Origin: JBOFCS01 sp051646185
GTDB lineage: Bacteria > Actinomycetota > Actinomycetes > Mycobacteriales > Mycobacteriaceae
DNA length: 17,790 nt
Assembly: GCA_051646185.1 (NCBI GenBank)
Contig: JBOFCS010000023.1
Location: 1 to 17,790, forward strand
Reading direction: 5' to 3'
Notes under the pieces: generated by a model
Told to the model about the DNA's origin: nothing
Database searches by the model: none
The model's input: only the letters and a program-made list of their open reading frames with translations
Made by a program: the position numbers and the translations under genes
Shown here: positions 1 through 7,788 of the stretch, in pieces
Position numbering within the stretch: the first letter of the stretch is position 1
Layout of the letters: each line of letters starts with the position of its first letter

Positions 1-1
1 T

Positions 2-475
2 AAACAATTCCAACTCACCGCTCTGGGTCGATCTCGTTTTGGTCATGCATACGACGAACTTGCCAAGGCTGCGTTACGTCAATTGCGAGAGATTGGTGGG
101 GATGCTGCAGTAGACACCTTTGCGCGTCGCCGCATCGAAGCGCTTATGGAAAGTATTTCCCCGCTGCAAAACGCTTCTTCTGAGGAGATAGAAAAAGCCG
201 CTCAACAGATTGCTGAGGCACTCACCTCTTCAGGTTTTGCAGCAAGCACTCGAAGAGTGGGTAACGGTGTGCAGATATGCCAGCATCACTGCCCAGTATC
301 GCATGTTGCAGCGGAATTTCCAGAACTATGCGAAGCTGAGCACGAAGCTTTTTCCCGCGTCCTAGGCTCCCATGTACAGCGATTGGCGACTATAGCTAAC
401 GGTGATTGTGCATGTACAACTCATGTTCCACTCATTCCTTCAACCCTGCTCGTGGCTGAGAACTCAGCGGTCTAA
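2..475 (+). CDS. sufR: SufR, Fe-S cluster-sensing repressor of the suf operon (3' part)
   Basis: The window opens inside this gene: codons read in frame from base 2 and end at TAA 473-475, leaving about 157 C-terminal residues. The N-terminal winged-helix DNA-binding half is outside the window. The visible part has the cluster-binding region of actinobacterial SufR: CQHHCPVSHVAAEFPELC, followed by GDCACTTHVP near the C-terminus. These cysteines are the expected ligands of the [4Fe-4S] cluster. In the family, holo-SufR represses suf transcription and loss of the cluster under iron or oxidative stress relieves it. It lies 47 bp upstream of sufB on the same strand, as in mycobacteria and corynebacteria, so it is probably the first gene of the operon and autoregulated. 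That regulation is inferred, because the operator upstream of sufR is not in the window. Confidence 0.93.
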   Translation, partial: KQFQLTALGRSRFGHAYDELAKAALRQLREIGGDAAVDTFARRRIEALMESISPLQNASSEEIEKAAQQIAEALTSSGFAASTRRVGNGVQICQHHCPVSHVAAEFPELCEAEHEAFSRVLGSHVQRLATIANGDCACTTHVPLIPSTLLVAENSAV

Positions 476-522
476 CCACATACCTTTATTCGTAAGCGAC
501 ACGTTTGGCCTAAGGAGTCAGT

Positions 523-1983
523 ATGACTGTCACATCAGAATCCACCGAGATGGTGACCTCGGCAGGGTCGCAGCAGCTCACCCAAGAGGAAACGATTGCC
601 GCACTTGGCAAATACGGTTACGGTTGGTCCGATTCTGATGTTGCCGGAGCAGCAGCTAAACGTGGTCTTTCGGATCTTGTTGTGCGTGATATTTCGGCAA
701 AAAAGAGTGAGCCAGAGTGGATGCTAGAGGCTCGGTTAAAGGCGCTGAATACTTTTGGTCTTAAGCCAATGCCAAACTGGGGTTCAGATCTTAGTGGTAT
801 TGATTTTGACAACATAAAATACTTTGTTCGATCCAGTGAAAAACAAGCCGCAAGCTGGGATGAGCTTCCTGAAGACATTAAAAACACCTATGACAAATTA
901 GGAATACCGGAAGCTGAGAAGCAGCGATTAGTATCTGGTGTTGCCGCTCAGTATGAGTCAGAGGTTGTCTACCACTCCATTCGTGAAGATCTCGAACAGC
1001 AGGGGGTTATTTTCCTCGATACTGACTCTGGACTCAAAGAGCACCCAGAGTTATTCAGGGAATACTTTGGTTCAGTTATTCCAGCGGGCGACAATAAGTT
1101 TTCTGCTCTCAATACTGCTGTCTGGTCTGGTGGTTCGTTTATTTATGTTCCGCCCGGTGTTCATGTTGATATCCCGCTACAGGCCTATTTCCGAATTAAT
1201 ACTGAGAATATGGGACAGTTTGAACGGACCTTAATCATCGTCGACGAAGGTGCCTATGTGCATTACGTAGAAGGTTGTACCGCACCGATTTACAAGTCAG
1301 ATTCACTACACTCAGCAGTAGTGGAGATTATTGTGAAGAAGGGGGGACGTTGCCGGTATACAACCATTCAGAATTGGTCTAATAATGTCTATAACCTGGT
1401 AACGAAAAGGGCTAAAGCTGAAGCTGGCGCTACCATGGAGTGGATTGATGGCAATATTGGTTCCAAAGTCACCATGAAGTATCCGGCAGTATGGATGACT
1501 GGAGAATACGCCAAAGGTGAAGTGCTCTCAGTGGCTTTCGCCGGAGAAGGGCAGCATCAGGATACCGGTTCAAAGATGTTGCATCTGGCGCCGCATACTT
1601 CGTCAAATATTGTGTCAAAATCGGTAGCACGCGGTGGCGGTAGGGCTTCCTACCGTGGTCTGGTGCAGATAAATAAAGGGGCGTATGGTTCCCGCTCAAC
1701 CGTGAAATGTGATGCGTTACTTGTAGATCAGATCAGCCGTAGCGATACCTACCCTTATGTGGACATTAGAGAAGATGATGTCACAATGGGGCATGAAGCA
1801 ACGGTATCGAAGGTTAGTGATGACCAGCTCTTTTACTTGATGAGCCGAGGTCTTTCTGAAGATGAAGCCATGGCGATGGTGGTACGAGGATTTGTGGAAC
1901 CCATTGCCAAAGAGTTGCCAATGGAATACGCACTTGAGCTTAACCGGCTGATTGAGCTTCAGATGGAAGGGTCGGTTGGATAA
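523..1983 (+). CDS. sufB: SufB, Fe-S cluster scaffold subunit
   Basis: SufB is the scaffold subunit of the SufBC2D complex in the cytosol, where sulfur delivered by SufS/SufU is assembled with iron into clusters. The 486-residue product is a normal intein-free SufB. It carries the conserved EGCTAPIYKSDSLHSAVVE block with Cys252, and VKCDALLVDQ with Cys396, matching the functional cysteines near 254 and 405 in E. coli SufB. It also has YVDIREDDVTMGHEATV, whose Glu/His are implicated at the SufB-SufD interface. The ATG at 523 is preceded by AAGGAG at 515-520 region spacing and begins a sequence typical of actinobacterial SufB. M. tuberculosis Rv1461 is interrupted by an intein; none is present here. 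Its stop codon overlaps the sufD start by one base (TAATG). Confidence 0.97.
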   Translation: MTVTSESTEMVTSAGSQQLTQEETIAALGKYGYGWSDSDVAGAAAKRGLSDLVVRDISAKKSEPEWMLEARLKALNTFGLKPMPNWGSDLSGIDFDNIKYFVRSSEKQAASWDELPEDIKNTYDKLGIPEAEKQRLVSGVAAQYESEVVYHSIREDLEQQGVIFLDTDSGLKEHPELFREYFGSVIPAGDNKFSALNTAVWSGGSFIYVPPGVHVDIPLQAYFRINTENMGQFERTLIIVDEGAYVHYVEGCTAPIYKSDSLHSAVVEIIVKKGGRCRYTTIQNWSNNVYNLVTKRAKAEAGATMEWIDGNIGSKVTMKYPAVWMTGEYAKGEVLSVAFAGEGQHQDTGSKMLHLAPHTSSNIVSKSVARGGGRASYRGLVQINKGAYGSRSTVKCDALLVDQISRSDTYPYVDIREDDVTMGHEATVSKVSDDQLFYLMSRGLSEDEAMAMVVRGFVEPIAKELPMEYALELNRLIELQMEGSVG

Positions 1984-3170
1984 TGAGTCTCGATAGCAAA
2001 AAGGAAAACCTTAATACACTTATTGAAAATAAGGGATCATCCTTTAGTTCTTTTGATGTTAATGCCTTTGAAGTTCCCTCAGGCAGGGATGAGTTATGGC
2101 GTTTTACCCCACTTCGTCGGCTACGCGGGTTGCATGACGGTTCTGCTCCGCCGACCGGGATGGCGCAAATTGAGGTACAGGCGCCCAAGTCAGTTGTTAC
2201 TGAGCTGGTTCCGCGTTCAGATGTTCGACTAGGCCAGGCTGGCATTCCCGCTGACCGGGTTGCAGCTCAGGCATTTTCGTCATTTTCAAAAGCCTGTATC
2301 GTTTCCCTTGGCAAAGAAATTGAGCTCGAAGATCCGATAGTGCTCACTGTCACTGGGCCAGGAGTGGACCGGGTTGCCTATGGGCATCTGCAGGTACGGA
2401 TAGCCGAATTTTCTCGTGTGACTGTAGTGATCGAGCAGCGGGGGAGCGGAACTTATGCGGAGAACCTGGAATTCATCATTGGTGATCATGCCAATGTAAC
2501 AGTTGTGGTACTTCAAGACTGGGAACAAGACGTTGTGCATATTGCTGCGCAACACTGTTTGCTTGGCGCTAACGCACAGTTGCAGCACTTTAATATTAGC
2601 CTTGGTGGTGAGGTTGTACGGATCAGTCCAACGGTGCGCTACAGTGCCGCTGGAGGAAATGCGCAGATGTGGGGATTGTATTTTGCTGATGATGGGCAGC
2701 ATCTCGAGCAACGGTTACTGGTCGATCACAGTCAACCTAACTGTACTTCACATGTAGTGTATAAAGGCGCTTTGCAAGGTGATTCGCACTCAAAAAAGCC
2801 AGATGCGCATACAGTATGGATCGGGGATGTTGTCATTCGAGCCCAGGCCCAGGGTACAAAAACCTTTGAACTAAATCGAAATCTCGTATTAACCGATGGA
2901 GCCCGGGCAGATTCGGTGCCCAATCTTGAAATTGAAACAGGTGAGATTATCGGGGCTGGCCATGCTAGTGCCACCGGAAGGTTTGATGATGAACAATTGT
3001 TCTATCTCCTGGCGCGAGGTATACCTGAAGACGCTGCTCGACGTTTAGTGGTTCGGGGATTTTTCCATGAGATTATTGCCAAGATTCCTATTCCAGAGTT
3101 ACGTGAACGTCTGGAGAACGCAATAGAAGTGGAGCTCTCTGCTGCGAGTTCCTCATTTAACCGATACTGA
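1983..3170 (+). CDS. sufD: SufD, SufB partner of the Fe-S assembly complex
   Basis: SufD is the SufB paralogue that forms the SufB-SufD heterodimer and is needed for iron acquisition by the complex. The 395-residue product ends in the shared SufB/SufD C-terminal domain: DSVPNLEIETGEIIGAGHAS, then FDDEQLFYLLARGIPEDAAR, with His327 in the position of the functional E. coli SufD His360. The N-terminal half is more variable, as usual, but keeps the early DELWRFTPL motif typical of SufD. The start ATG (1983-1985) shares one base with the sufB TAA, so translation is probably coupled. There are 26 bp to sufC. Confidence 0.95.
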   Translation: MSLDSKKENLNTLIENKGSSFSSFDVNAFEVPSGRDELWRFTPLRRLRGLHDGSAPPTGMAQIEVQAPKSVVTELVPRSDVRLGQAGIPADRVAAQAFSSFSKACIVSLGKEIELEDPIVLTVTGPGVDRVAYGHLQVRIAEFSRVTVVIEQRGSGTYAENLEFIIGDHANVTVVVLQDWEQDVVHIAAQHCLLGANAQLQHFNISLGGEVVRISPTVRYSAAGGNAQMWGLYFADDGQHLEQRLLVDHSQPNCTSHVVYKGALQGDSHSKKPDAHTVWIGDVVIRAQAQGTKTFELNRNLVLTDGARADSVPNLEIETGEIIGAGHASATGRFDDEQLFYLLARGIPEDAARRLVVRGFFHEIIAKIPIPELRERLENAIEVELSAASSSFNRY

Positions 3171-3196
3171 AACCTCTTATATTTAAAGGAAAATTA

Positions 3197-3973
3197 ATGT
3201 CTACTCTTGAAATTCGCGACTTACATGTCTCAGTGGAAAATCTAGAAAATTCAGATTCCTCGATTGAAATTCTCAAAGGTGTAAACCTAACTATTTCCTC
3301 AGGTCAAACTCATGCGATCATGGGTCCTAACGGTTCGGGTAAATCCACTTTGTCGTATGCGATAGCTGGACATCCAAAATATACTGTCACTGCAGGTTCA
3401 ATTACCTTAGATGGTGCGGATGTTTTGGCAATGAGCGTTGATGAGCGTGCTCGGGCCGGACTTTTCTTAGCGATGCAGTATCCTGTTGAGGTTCCAGGGG
3501 TTTCGATGTCAAACTTCTTGCGAACTGCAGCGACGGCAATCCGAGGGGAAGCGCCAAAGTTGCGAACTTGGGTTAAAGAAGCTAAAGAAGCGATGAGTGA
3601 GTTAGAGATTGACCCCTCTTTTGGTGAGCGTAGCGTTAATGAAGGTTTTTCTGGTGGGGAAAAGAAGCGTCATGAGATACTGCAACTCAGTTTACTTAAG
3701 CCAAAGATTGCGATTTTGGATGAGACTGACTCGGGTTTGGATGTTGATGCTTTGCGGGTAGTTTCTGAAGGAGTAAATAAGTACCAAGAGCGGGAAAATG
3801 GGGGAGTGCTGGTTATCACGCACTACACAAGAATCTTACGCTACATCAAGCCGGAATTTGTTCATGTTTTTGTTTCTGGACGTATTGTCGAGTCCGGTGG
3901 AGCTGAACTTGCTGATGAGCTAGAGGCACACGGTTATGTGAGGTTCACTCAGTCAGTTACCGCGGGTACTTAG
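3197..3973 (+). CDS. sufC: SufC, ATPase of the Fe-S assembly complex
   Basis: SufC is a cytosolic ABC-type ATPase without membrane partners; it binds SufB and SufD and drives the conformational change that exposes the nascent-cluster site. The 258-residue product has Walker A GPNGSGKST at about residues 43-51, the SufC-type signature SGGEKKRHEILQ from 152, and Walker B AILDETDSGLDVDAL from 172 (the DETDSGLD form is diagnostic of SufC). ATG 3197 has an AAAGGAAAA Shine-Dalgarno region about 5-8 bases upstream. The short A+T-rich gap after sufD (TTATATTTAAAGG) might serve as a weak internal promoter, but nothing proves it. The next gene starts 2 bp after the stop. Confidence 0.97.
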   Translation: MSTLEIRDLHVSVENLENSDSSIEILKGVNLTISSGQTHAIMGPNGSGKSTLSYAIAGHPKYTVTAGSITLDGADVLAMSVDERARAGLFLAMQYPVEVPGVSMSNFLRTAATAIRGEAPKLRTWVKEAKEAMSELEIDPSFGERSVNEGFSGGEKKRHEILQLSLLKPKIAILDETDSGLDVDALRVVSEGVNKYQERENGGVLVITHYTRILRYIKPEFVHVFVSGRIVESGGAELADELEAHGYVRFTQSVTAGT

Positions 3974-3975
3974 CA

Positions 3976-5262
3976 ATGGCAGCTCAGGTTAATATTGGAA
4001 CTTCAGAATTTGATGTTCACCAGATTAGAGCCGATTTTCCTATTCTTCATCGGCAAGTTCGTGATGGTAAGCCTTTGGTATATCTAGATTCTGGGGCAAC
4101 TTCACAAAAACCACTTCAGGTTCTTGATGCAGAGCGACGTTTTCTTACTACCGTCAATGCCTCGGTTCATCGGGGAGCCCATCAACTTTCTGAAGAGGCT
4201 ACCGATGCCTACGAGCAAGCCAGAGCCGATATTGCTCTATTCGTTGGTGCTGATGCTGAAGAATTGATTTTTACTAAGAATGCTACTGAATCAATAAACT
4301 TGGTGAGCTTTGTCTGTGCCGACAAGCGGTGGAGTCGCTGTCTAGGCCCTGGTGATGAAATTGTGATTACCGAACTCGAGCACCATGCCAATCTCGTTCC
4401 TTGGCAAGAACTTGCCCAACGTACCGGTGCGAAGTTGCGGTGGTACGGTGTTACCGAGGATGGAAGAATTGACCTTGATTCACTCGAATTATCCACCAGC
4501 ACAAAAATTTTAGCGTTTACACAGCAATCCAATGTCACGGGGGCAGTAACCCCGGTATCGGAATTGGTAAAACGAGCCCGCCAAGTTGGGGCCCTAGTAA
4601 TTCTTGATGCTTGCCAGTCGGTGCCGCATATGCAGGTCGATTTCCATGCTTTAGATGTCGATTTCGCCGCCTTTTCAGGGCATAAAATGTTAGGCCCTGC
4701 TGGGGTTGGTGTTCTTTATGGTAAGGCTGAGCTGCTTGCCGATATGCCGCCTTTTATTACAGGCGGGTCCATGATTGGAACTGTTTCCATGGATAAAACG
4801 ACTTTCGCTTCGCCACCCCAGAGGTTTGAAGCTGGGTCTATGATGTCCTCACAAGCGGTAGGTTTGGGTGCAGCGGTACGCTATCTCAATGAAGTAGGAA
4901 TGGAAGCTATTGCTGCGCATGAGCATTTCCTTACTGAACTAGCCTTAGCTGGTCTTGCTGCTATAGCTGGGGTGCACATTATTGGTCCTACGGAACCAGT
5001 TAACCGGGGTGCAGCAGTATCTTTTGTTGTTGATGGCATCCATGCACATGATCTGGGGCAAATTCTTGATGACAATGGTGTAGCGATTCGGGTTGGGCAT
5101 CACTGTGCTTGGCCATTGCATAAGCGATTTGGCGTTGCAGCCACGGCCCGGGCCTCTTTTGCTCTCTACAACACGGCAGAGGAGGTGCAGGCTTTGATAG
5201 AGGGAGTTGAGCGCGCGAAAAAGTTTTTTCTGGAGTCGGCTGATTCTGGAGCGTTAGCATGA
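3976..5262 (+). CDS. sufS: SufS, PLP-dependent cysteine desulfurase
   Basis: This group II cysteine desulfurase converts L-cysteine to L-alanine and a protein-bound persulfide, supplying sulfur to SufU and the SufBCD scaffold. The 428-residue product shows SGATSQKP near the N-terminus, the substrate-site SVHRGAHQL, and the PLP-anchoring lysine Lys237 in SGHKMLGPAGVGVLYG. The catalytic cysteine is Cys377 in RVGHHCAWPLHKRFG, a context typical of SufS. It starts 2 bp after sufC, and its TGA stop overlaps the sufU ATG (ATGA), so the two sulfur-transfer partners are translationally linked. It corresponds to M. tuberculosis Rv1464 (csd). Confidence 0.97.
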   Translation: MAAQVNIGTSEFDVHQIRADFPILHRQVRDGKPLVYLDSGATSQKPLQVLDAERRFLTTVNASVHRGAHQLSEEATDAYEQARADIALFVGADAEELIFTKNATESINLVSFVCADKRWSRCLGPGDEIVITELEHHANLVPWQELAQRTGAKLRWYGVTEDGRIDLDSLELSTSTKILAFTQQSNVTGAVTPVSELVKRARQVGALVILDACQSVPHMQVDFHALDVDFAAFSGHKMLGPAGVGVLYGKAELLADMPPFITGGSMIGTVSMDKTTFASPPQRFEAGSMMSSQAVGLGAAVRYLNEVGMEAIAAHEHFLTELALAGLAAIAGVHIIGPTEPVNRGAAVSFVVDGIHAHDLGQILDDNGVAIRVGHHCAWPLHKRFGVAATARASFALYNTAEEVQALIEGVERAKKFFLESADSGALA

Positions 5263-5732
5263 GAATGGAACAGATGTACCAGGAAGTGATCCTGGACCAC
5301 TATAAGCATCCGCATGGACGTGGTTTGCGAGAACCCTTTGGCGCTCAAGTTCATCATGTAAATCCGACCTGTGGTGATGAAATCACTCTCAGAGTGCTGC
5401 TATCTGAAGACCAGAAGGTAGTTGTGGATATTTCCTACGATGGTCAGGGCTGTTCGATAAGTCAGGCCGCTACCTCAGTATTAACCGACCAGGTTATTGG
5501 TCTAAGCGTTGCTCACGCGCTGAAAACTCTTGATGCTTTTGTAGAAATGATTGGTTCAAGGGGAAGTGTAGAGGGTGATGAGGAAATTTTGGGAGATGCC
5601 GTAGCGTTTGTAGGAGTATCTCAATATCCAGCACGAGTTAAGTGTGCATTACTTGGATGGCTGGCGTTTAAAGATGCACTTGTGCAATGCATTGAGGGAT
5701 TTGAAGCAACTACTGAGGGATTAGAGCAATGA
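5259..5732 (+). CDS. sufU: SufU, zinc-dependent sulfur-transfer protein (IscU-like)
   Basis: SufU accepts persulfide sulfur from SufS by zinc-ligand swapping and hands it on to the SufBCD scaffold. The 157-residue product opens with the family sequence MYQEVILDHYKHPHGRG and keeps the three conserved cysteines: NPTCGDE, GQGCSISQA and VKCALLGW, plus the Asp in CGDE. The SufU-specific insertion relative to IscU is present between the second and third cysteines. I chose ATG 5259, which overlaps the sufS stop as ATGA; a second ATG two codons later (M-R-M) is also possible. It overlaps sufT by four bases at the 3' end. Confidence 0.95.
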   Translation: MRMEQMYQEVILDHYKHPHGRGLREPFGAQVHHVNPTCGDEITLRVLLSEDQKVVVDISYDGQGCSISQAATSVLTDQVIGLSVAHALKTLDAFVEMIGSRGSVEGDEEILGDAVAFVGVSQYPARVKCALLGWLAFKDALVQCIEGFEATTEGLEQ

Positions 5733-6136
5733 ATGAAGAGCTGCAAGTCAATGATATGGCCGGATCTGACAGTGAATCTGCTGTGGCTGCGGAGGTTTTA
5801 TCCGCAGAAGATGTTGCCTTGATTGCAGAATTAGAAGAAGCAATGCGTGATGTAGTTGACCCGGAGCTTGGCATTAATGTTGTTGATCTTGGTCTTGTTT
5901 ACGGTTTTCAGCTTTCGGAAGCAGATGCCGGGACGGTTGTAACCATCGACATGACTCTCACTTCCGCGGCCTGTCCACTTACTGATGTTATTGAGGATCA
6001 AGCTCGCACTGCAGTGGTACGCAGTGGGTTGGTATCGGAGATGAAAATCAACTGGGTGTGGCTGCCGCCGTGGGGGCCAGACAAGATCACCGAAGATGGG
6101 CGTGAGCAGCTACGTGCTCTTGGTTTCACCGTTTAA
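5729..6136 (+). CDS. sufT: SufT, DUF59/MIP18-family Fe-S maturation factor
   Basis: A 135-residue protein of the DUF59 (MIP18) family, which helps to mature Fe-S proteins, probably by cluster carriage or delivery. Residues about 30-130 form the domain, with the hallmark VVDPELGINVVDLGLVYG, the T-L-T-S-A-A-C-P-L-T cysteine motif and the C-terminal WLPPWGPDKIT block. The first 25 or so residues are an acidic, low-complexity extension that is variable in the family. ATG 5729 overlaps the sufU stop (ATGA). It is the last gene of the suf operon: the next gene follows after 78 bp with its own probable promoter. Confidence 0.93.
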   Translation: MNEELQVNDMAGSDSESAVAAEVLSAEDVALIAELEEAMRDVVDPELGINVVDLGLVYGFQLSEADAGTVVTIDMTLTSAACPLTDVIEDQARTAVVRSGLVSEMKINWVWLPPWGPDKITEDGREQLRALGFTV

Positions 6137-6164
6137 CTACCATAGACCGTTATTGGAATATTTA

Positions 6165-6193
6165 TACAGGTACGGCCGTTAGACTTATAAAAT
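6165..6193 (+). promoter_or_regulatory. Possible trxA promoter
   Basis: The 78-bp gap between sufT and trxA has no hairpin terminator that I can see, but contains a -10-like TAAAAT at 6188-6193 inside TATAAAAT. A poor -35 candidate (TACAGG, 6165-6170) lies 17 bp upstream. Transcription could also simply read through from the suf operon. Confidence 0.3.
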
Positions 6194-6214
6194 AGTTATC
6201 AGGAAAGGAAATTC

Positions 6215-6586
6215 ATGCCCACACATAACATCACAGCTGATTCATTTAATTCAATAGTTGCCGACAATGATATTGTTCTGGTCGACTTTTGGGCTTCTTG
6301 GTGTGGGCCATGTCGGCAATTTGGACCGACCTTCGAGGCTTCGTCTGAGAACAATCCAGATATTTTTTATGCAAAAGTTGATACTGAAGCCGAGCAAGCC
6401 TTGGCAGCTGCGGCAAATATTCAATCAATCCCTACCCTAATGGCGTTTAAACAGGGACAGCTTGTTTTTTCTCAACCAGGAGCGCTTCCGCCTGCTGCTT
6501 TGGAAGATTTGGTTCAACAAATTAAAGCGCTTGATATTGAGAAGGCATTGGCTGAAGCGCAAGAAGCATCAGGAGCAGGTGCTTAA
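6215..6586 (+). CDS. trxA: Thioredoxin
   Basis: A 123-residue cytosolic thioredoxin that reduces protein disulfides. The active site is W29-C30-G31-P32-C33 in FWASWCGPCRQF, and the cis-proline context is IQSIPTLMAF. It closely resembles the M. tuberculosis Rv1470 type (conserved EASSENNPDIFYAKVDTEAE-like segment and GALPPAALEDLVQQ C-terminal helix), with a short Ala/Glu-rich tail. A good Shine-Dalgarno (AGGAAAGGAAA) precedes ATG 6215. It follows the suf operon as in mycobacteria, but the thioredoxin reductase gene trxB1, next to trxA in M. tuberculosis, is absent. Its stop codon overlaps the convergent lycopene cyclase gene by four bases. Confidence 0.95.
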   Translation: MPTHNITADSFNSIVADNDIVLVDFWASWCGPCRQFGPTFEASSENNPDIFYAKVDTEAEQALAAAANIQSIPTLMAFKQGQLVFSQPGALPPAALEDLVQQIKALDIEKALAEAQEASGAGA

Positions 6587-7788
6587 GAGTTGTAATCTCG
6601 GTAGCACTCTAAGCTTGGCATTATTGCAGCGCTGGAAGTAATAACTTTTGCTTTTAGGGGTTTTGGTAGTCGATTCCAGACTTGGTGCATCGCTTCTAAT
6701 GTTCCGGAGACGTTTGCTCGCTCAGATAAGTAAGCCTGTTGCAGTTCGCTGGGAATATCAAAAAAAGCTTCAAAAAAATCCACTGTTTGTTCAGAGTCAA
6801 GATTGAGCAGAGTGCGTAAACCGCAAAGCCGTAAGCTGTGCACTAGCCGGGCATTTACGGTCCATAGTACGCTCTCCACTGACCTACCCTTAGCGACAGC
6901 TTCCGCAGCTTTATCAGCAGATGCTAGTGCCGTGGCAACGCTGTAGCCAGTGCCAGGGTGCATCAGAGCTGCTTTTGCGCCAAAAGCGGAAATCGTGCTA
7001 CCACGGCCACACCAGTTTCGAGCAGTTAATGGTGTATAAACGGGGAAGTAAACACGTTCAGGGGGCTCCGTTCCGGTTGTTATGACACCATTGATCTCTA
7101 GTCTTTGGTGAAGTCTTGATTGAAGTTCTCTGAGCGATAGTGGGGGTCGCCCAACTAAGCATGTCTCCTCAAGGAGAACGCCGCCGGGTACTGGCACTGC
7201 GTAAAGGAATGAGGGCTGTGAGGAATCTGTGCTAAAAGGCTGTGTCCAATCCATAAACCAGCCAACATTATTCGTTAGAAAGGGTGCAGCTACTTTAGCG
7301 CTGACGGTAAGCCCATATGCACTTTGTGCAGGTCTGGTTTTCGACTTAGAAGCGCCGCGGGCATCAATGACAGTTGTGGCACGTATTACTTGTCCGTCTA
7401 ATAGCGTTGCACTGTAAGGGGTTACTGTGATTACTGTTCCGGCAATAACAGTTGCGGCATCGATGGGCATGCTTGATTGAAGTTTTTGAGTATTAAATAT
7501 TGCATAAGGTCGATCTATGCAAACAACGCTATGCGCTCGGGCCTGAGGTCTAGTGATGACGGTGGCAAGTGCGTCGCTAGCAATCCAACCGGGGAGCTCA
7601 TCAACCCACGCTCCATACGTTGCTGTCCAGACCCGCATGGGCTCTTTGTCACAGGCGATCACTCGCAGCCCGATACTAAGACAGCGATGTACCAGTGCTC
7701 GTCCGGCAGGCCCGAGGCCAAGAACTAGGACATCTGACTCAATGGGGTTAGAGGACAGTATTGGTTGGCTCCGATGGTATAACTGCAT
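6583..7788 (-). CDS. crtL: Lycopene cyclase, CrtL/plant-like FAD family
   Basis: Predicted membrane-associated lycopene cyclase that forms ionone rings on lycopene. With the start I prefer it has 401 residues. An N-terminal dinucleotide-binding motif, DVLVLGLGPAGRA, lies at about 19-31, followed by TATYGAWVDELPGW (55-68). The cyclase motifs are FMDW (178-181), LLEETCLV (205-212) and FGAKAALMHPGTGYSV (269-284). These fit the CrtL type, not the CrtYc/CrtYd or bacterial CrtY types. The frame stays open to an ATG at 7848, but ATG 7788 has GGGGAAGA about 7 bases upstream and gives a normal N-terminus; it still overlaps the upstream DUF4393 gene by 41 bp. No crtE, crtB or crtI is in the window, so substrate synthesis must be encoded elsewhere. 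Mono- versus bicyclic activity cannot be read from the sequence. Confidence 0.88.
   Translation of the reverse strand: MQLYHRSQPILSSNPIESDVLVLGLGPAGRALVHRCLSIGLRVIACDKEPMRVWTATYGAWVDELPGWIASDALATVITRPQARAHSVVCIDRPYAIFNTQKLQSSMPIDAATVIAGTVITVTPYSATLLDGQVIRATTVIDARGASKSKTRPAQSAYGLTVSAKVAAPFLTNNVGWFMDWTQPFSTDSSQPSFLYAVPVPGGVLLEETCLVGRPPLSLRELQSRLHQRLEINGVITTGTEPPERVYFPVYTPLTARNWCGRGSTISAFGAKAALMHPGTGYSVATALASADKAAEAVAKGRSVESVLWTVNARLVHSLRLCGLRTLLNLDSEQTVDFFEAFFDIPSELQQAYLSERANVSGTLEAMHQVWNRLPKPLKAKVITSSAAIMPSLECYRDYNS

Noticed and set aside
523..1983. Intein in SufB, as in M. tuberculosis.
   Set aside because: The protein is 486 residues and uninterrupted, with all conserved blocks contiguous.
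2286..2711. A 141-codon minus-strand frame inside sufD.
   Set aside because: It is fully contained in the conserved sufD gene on the other strand, and the protein looks like no family I know.
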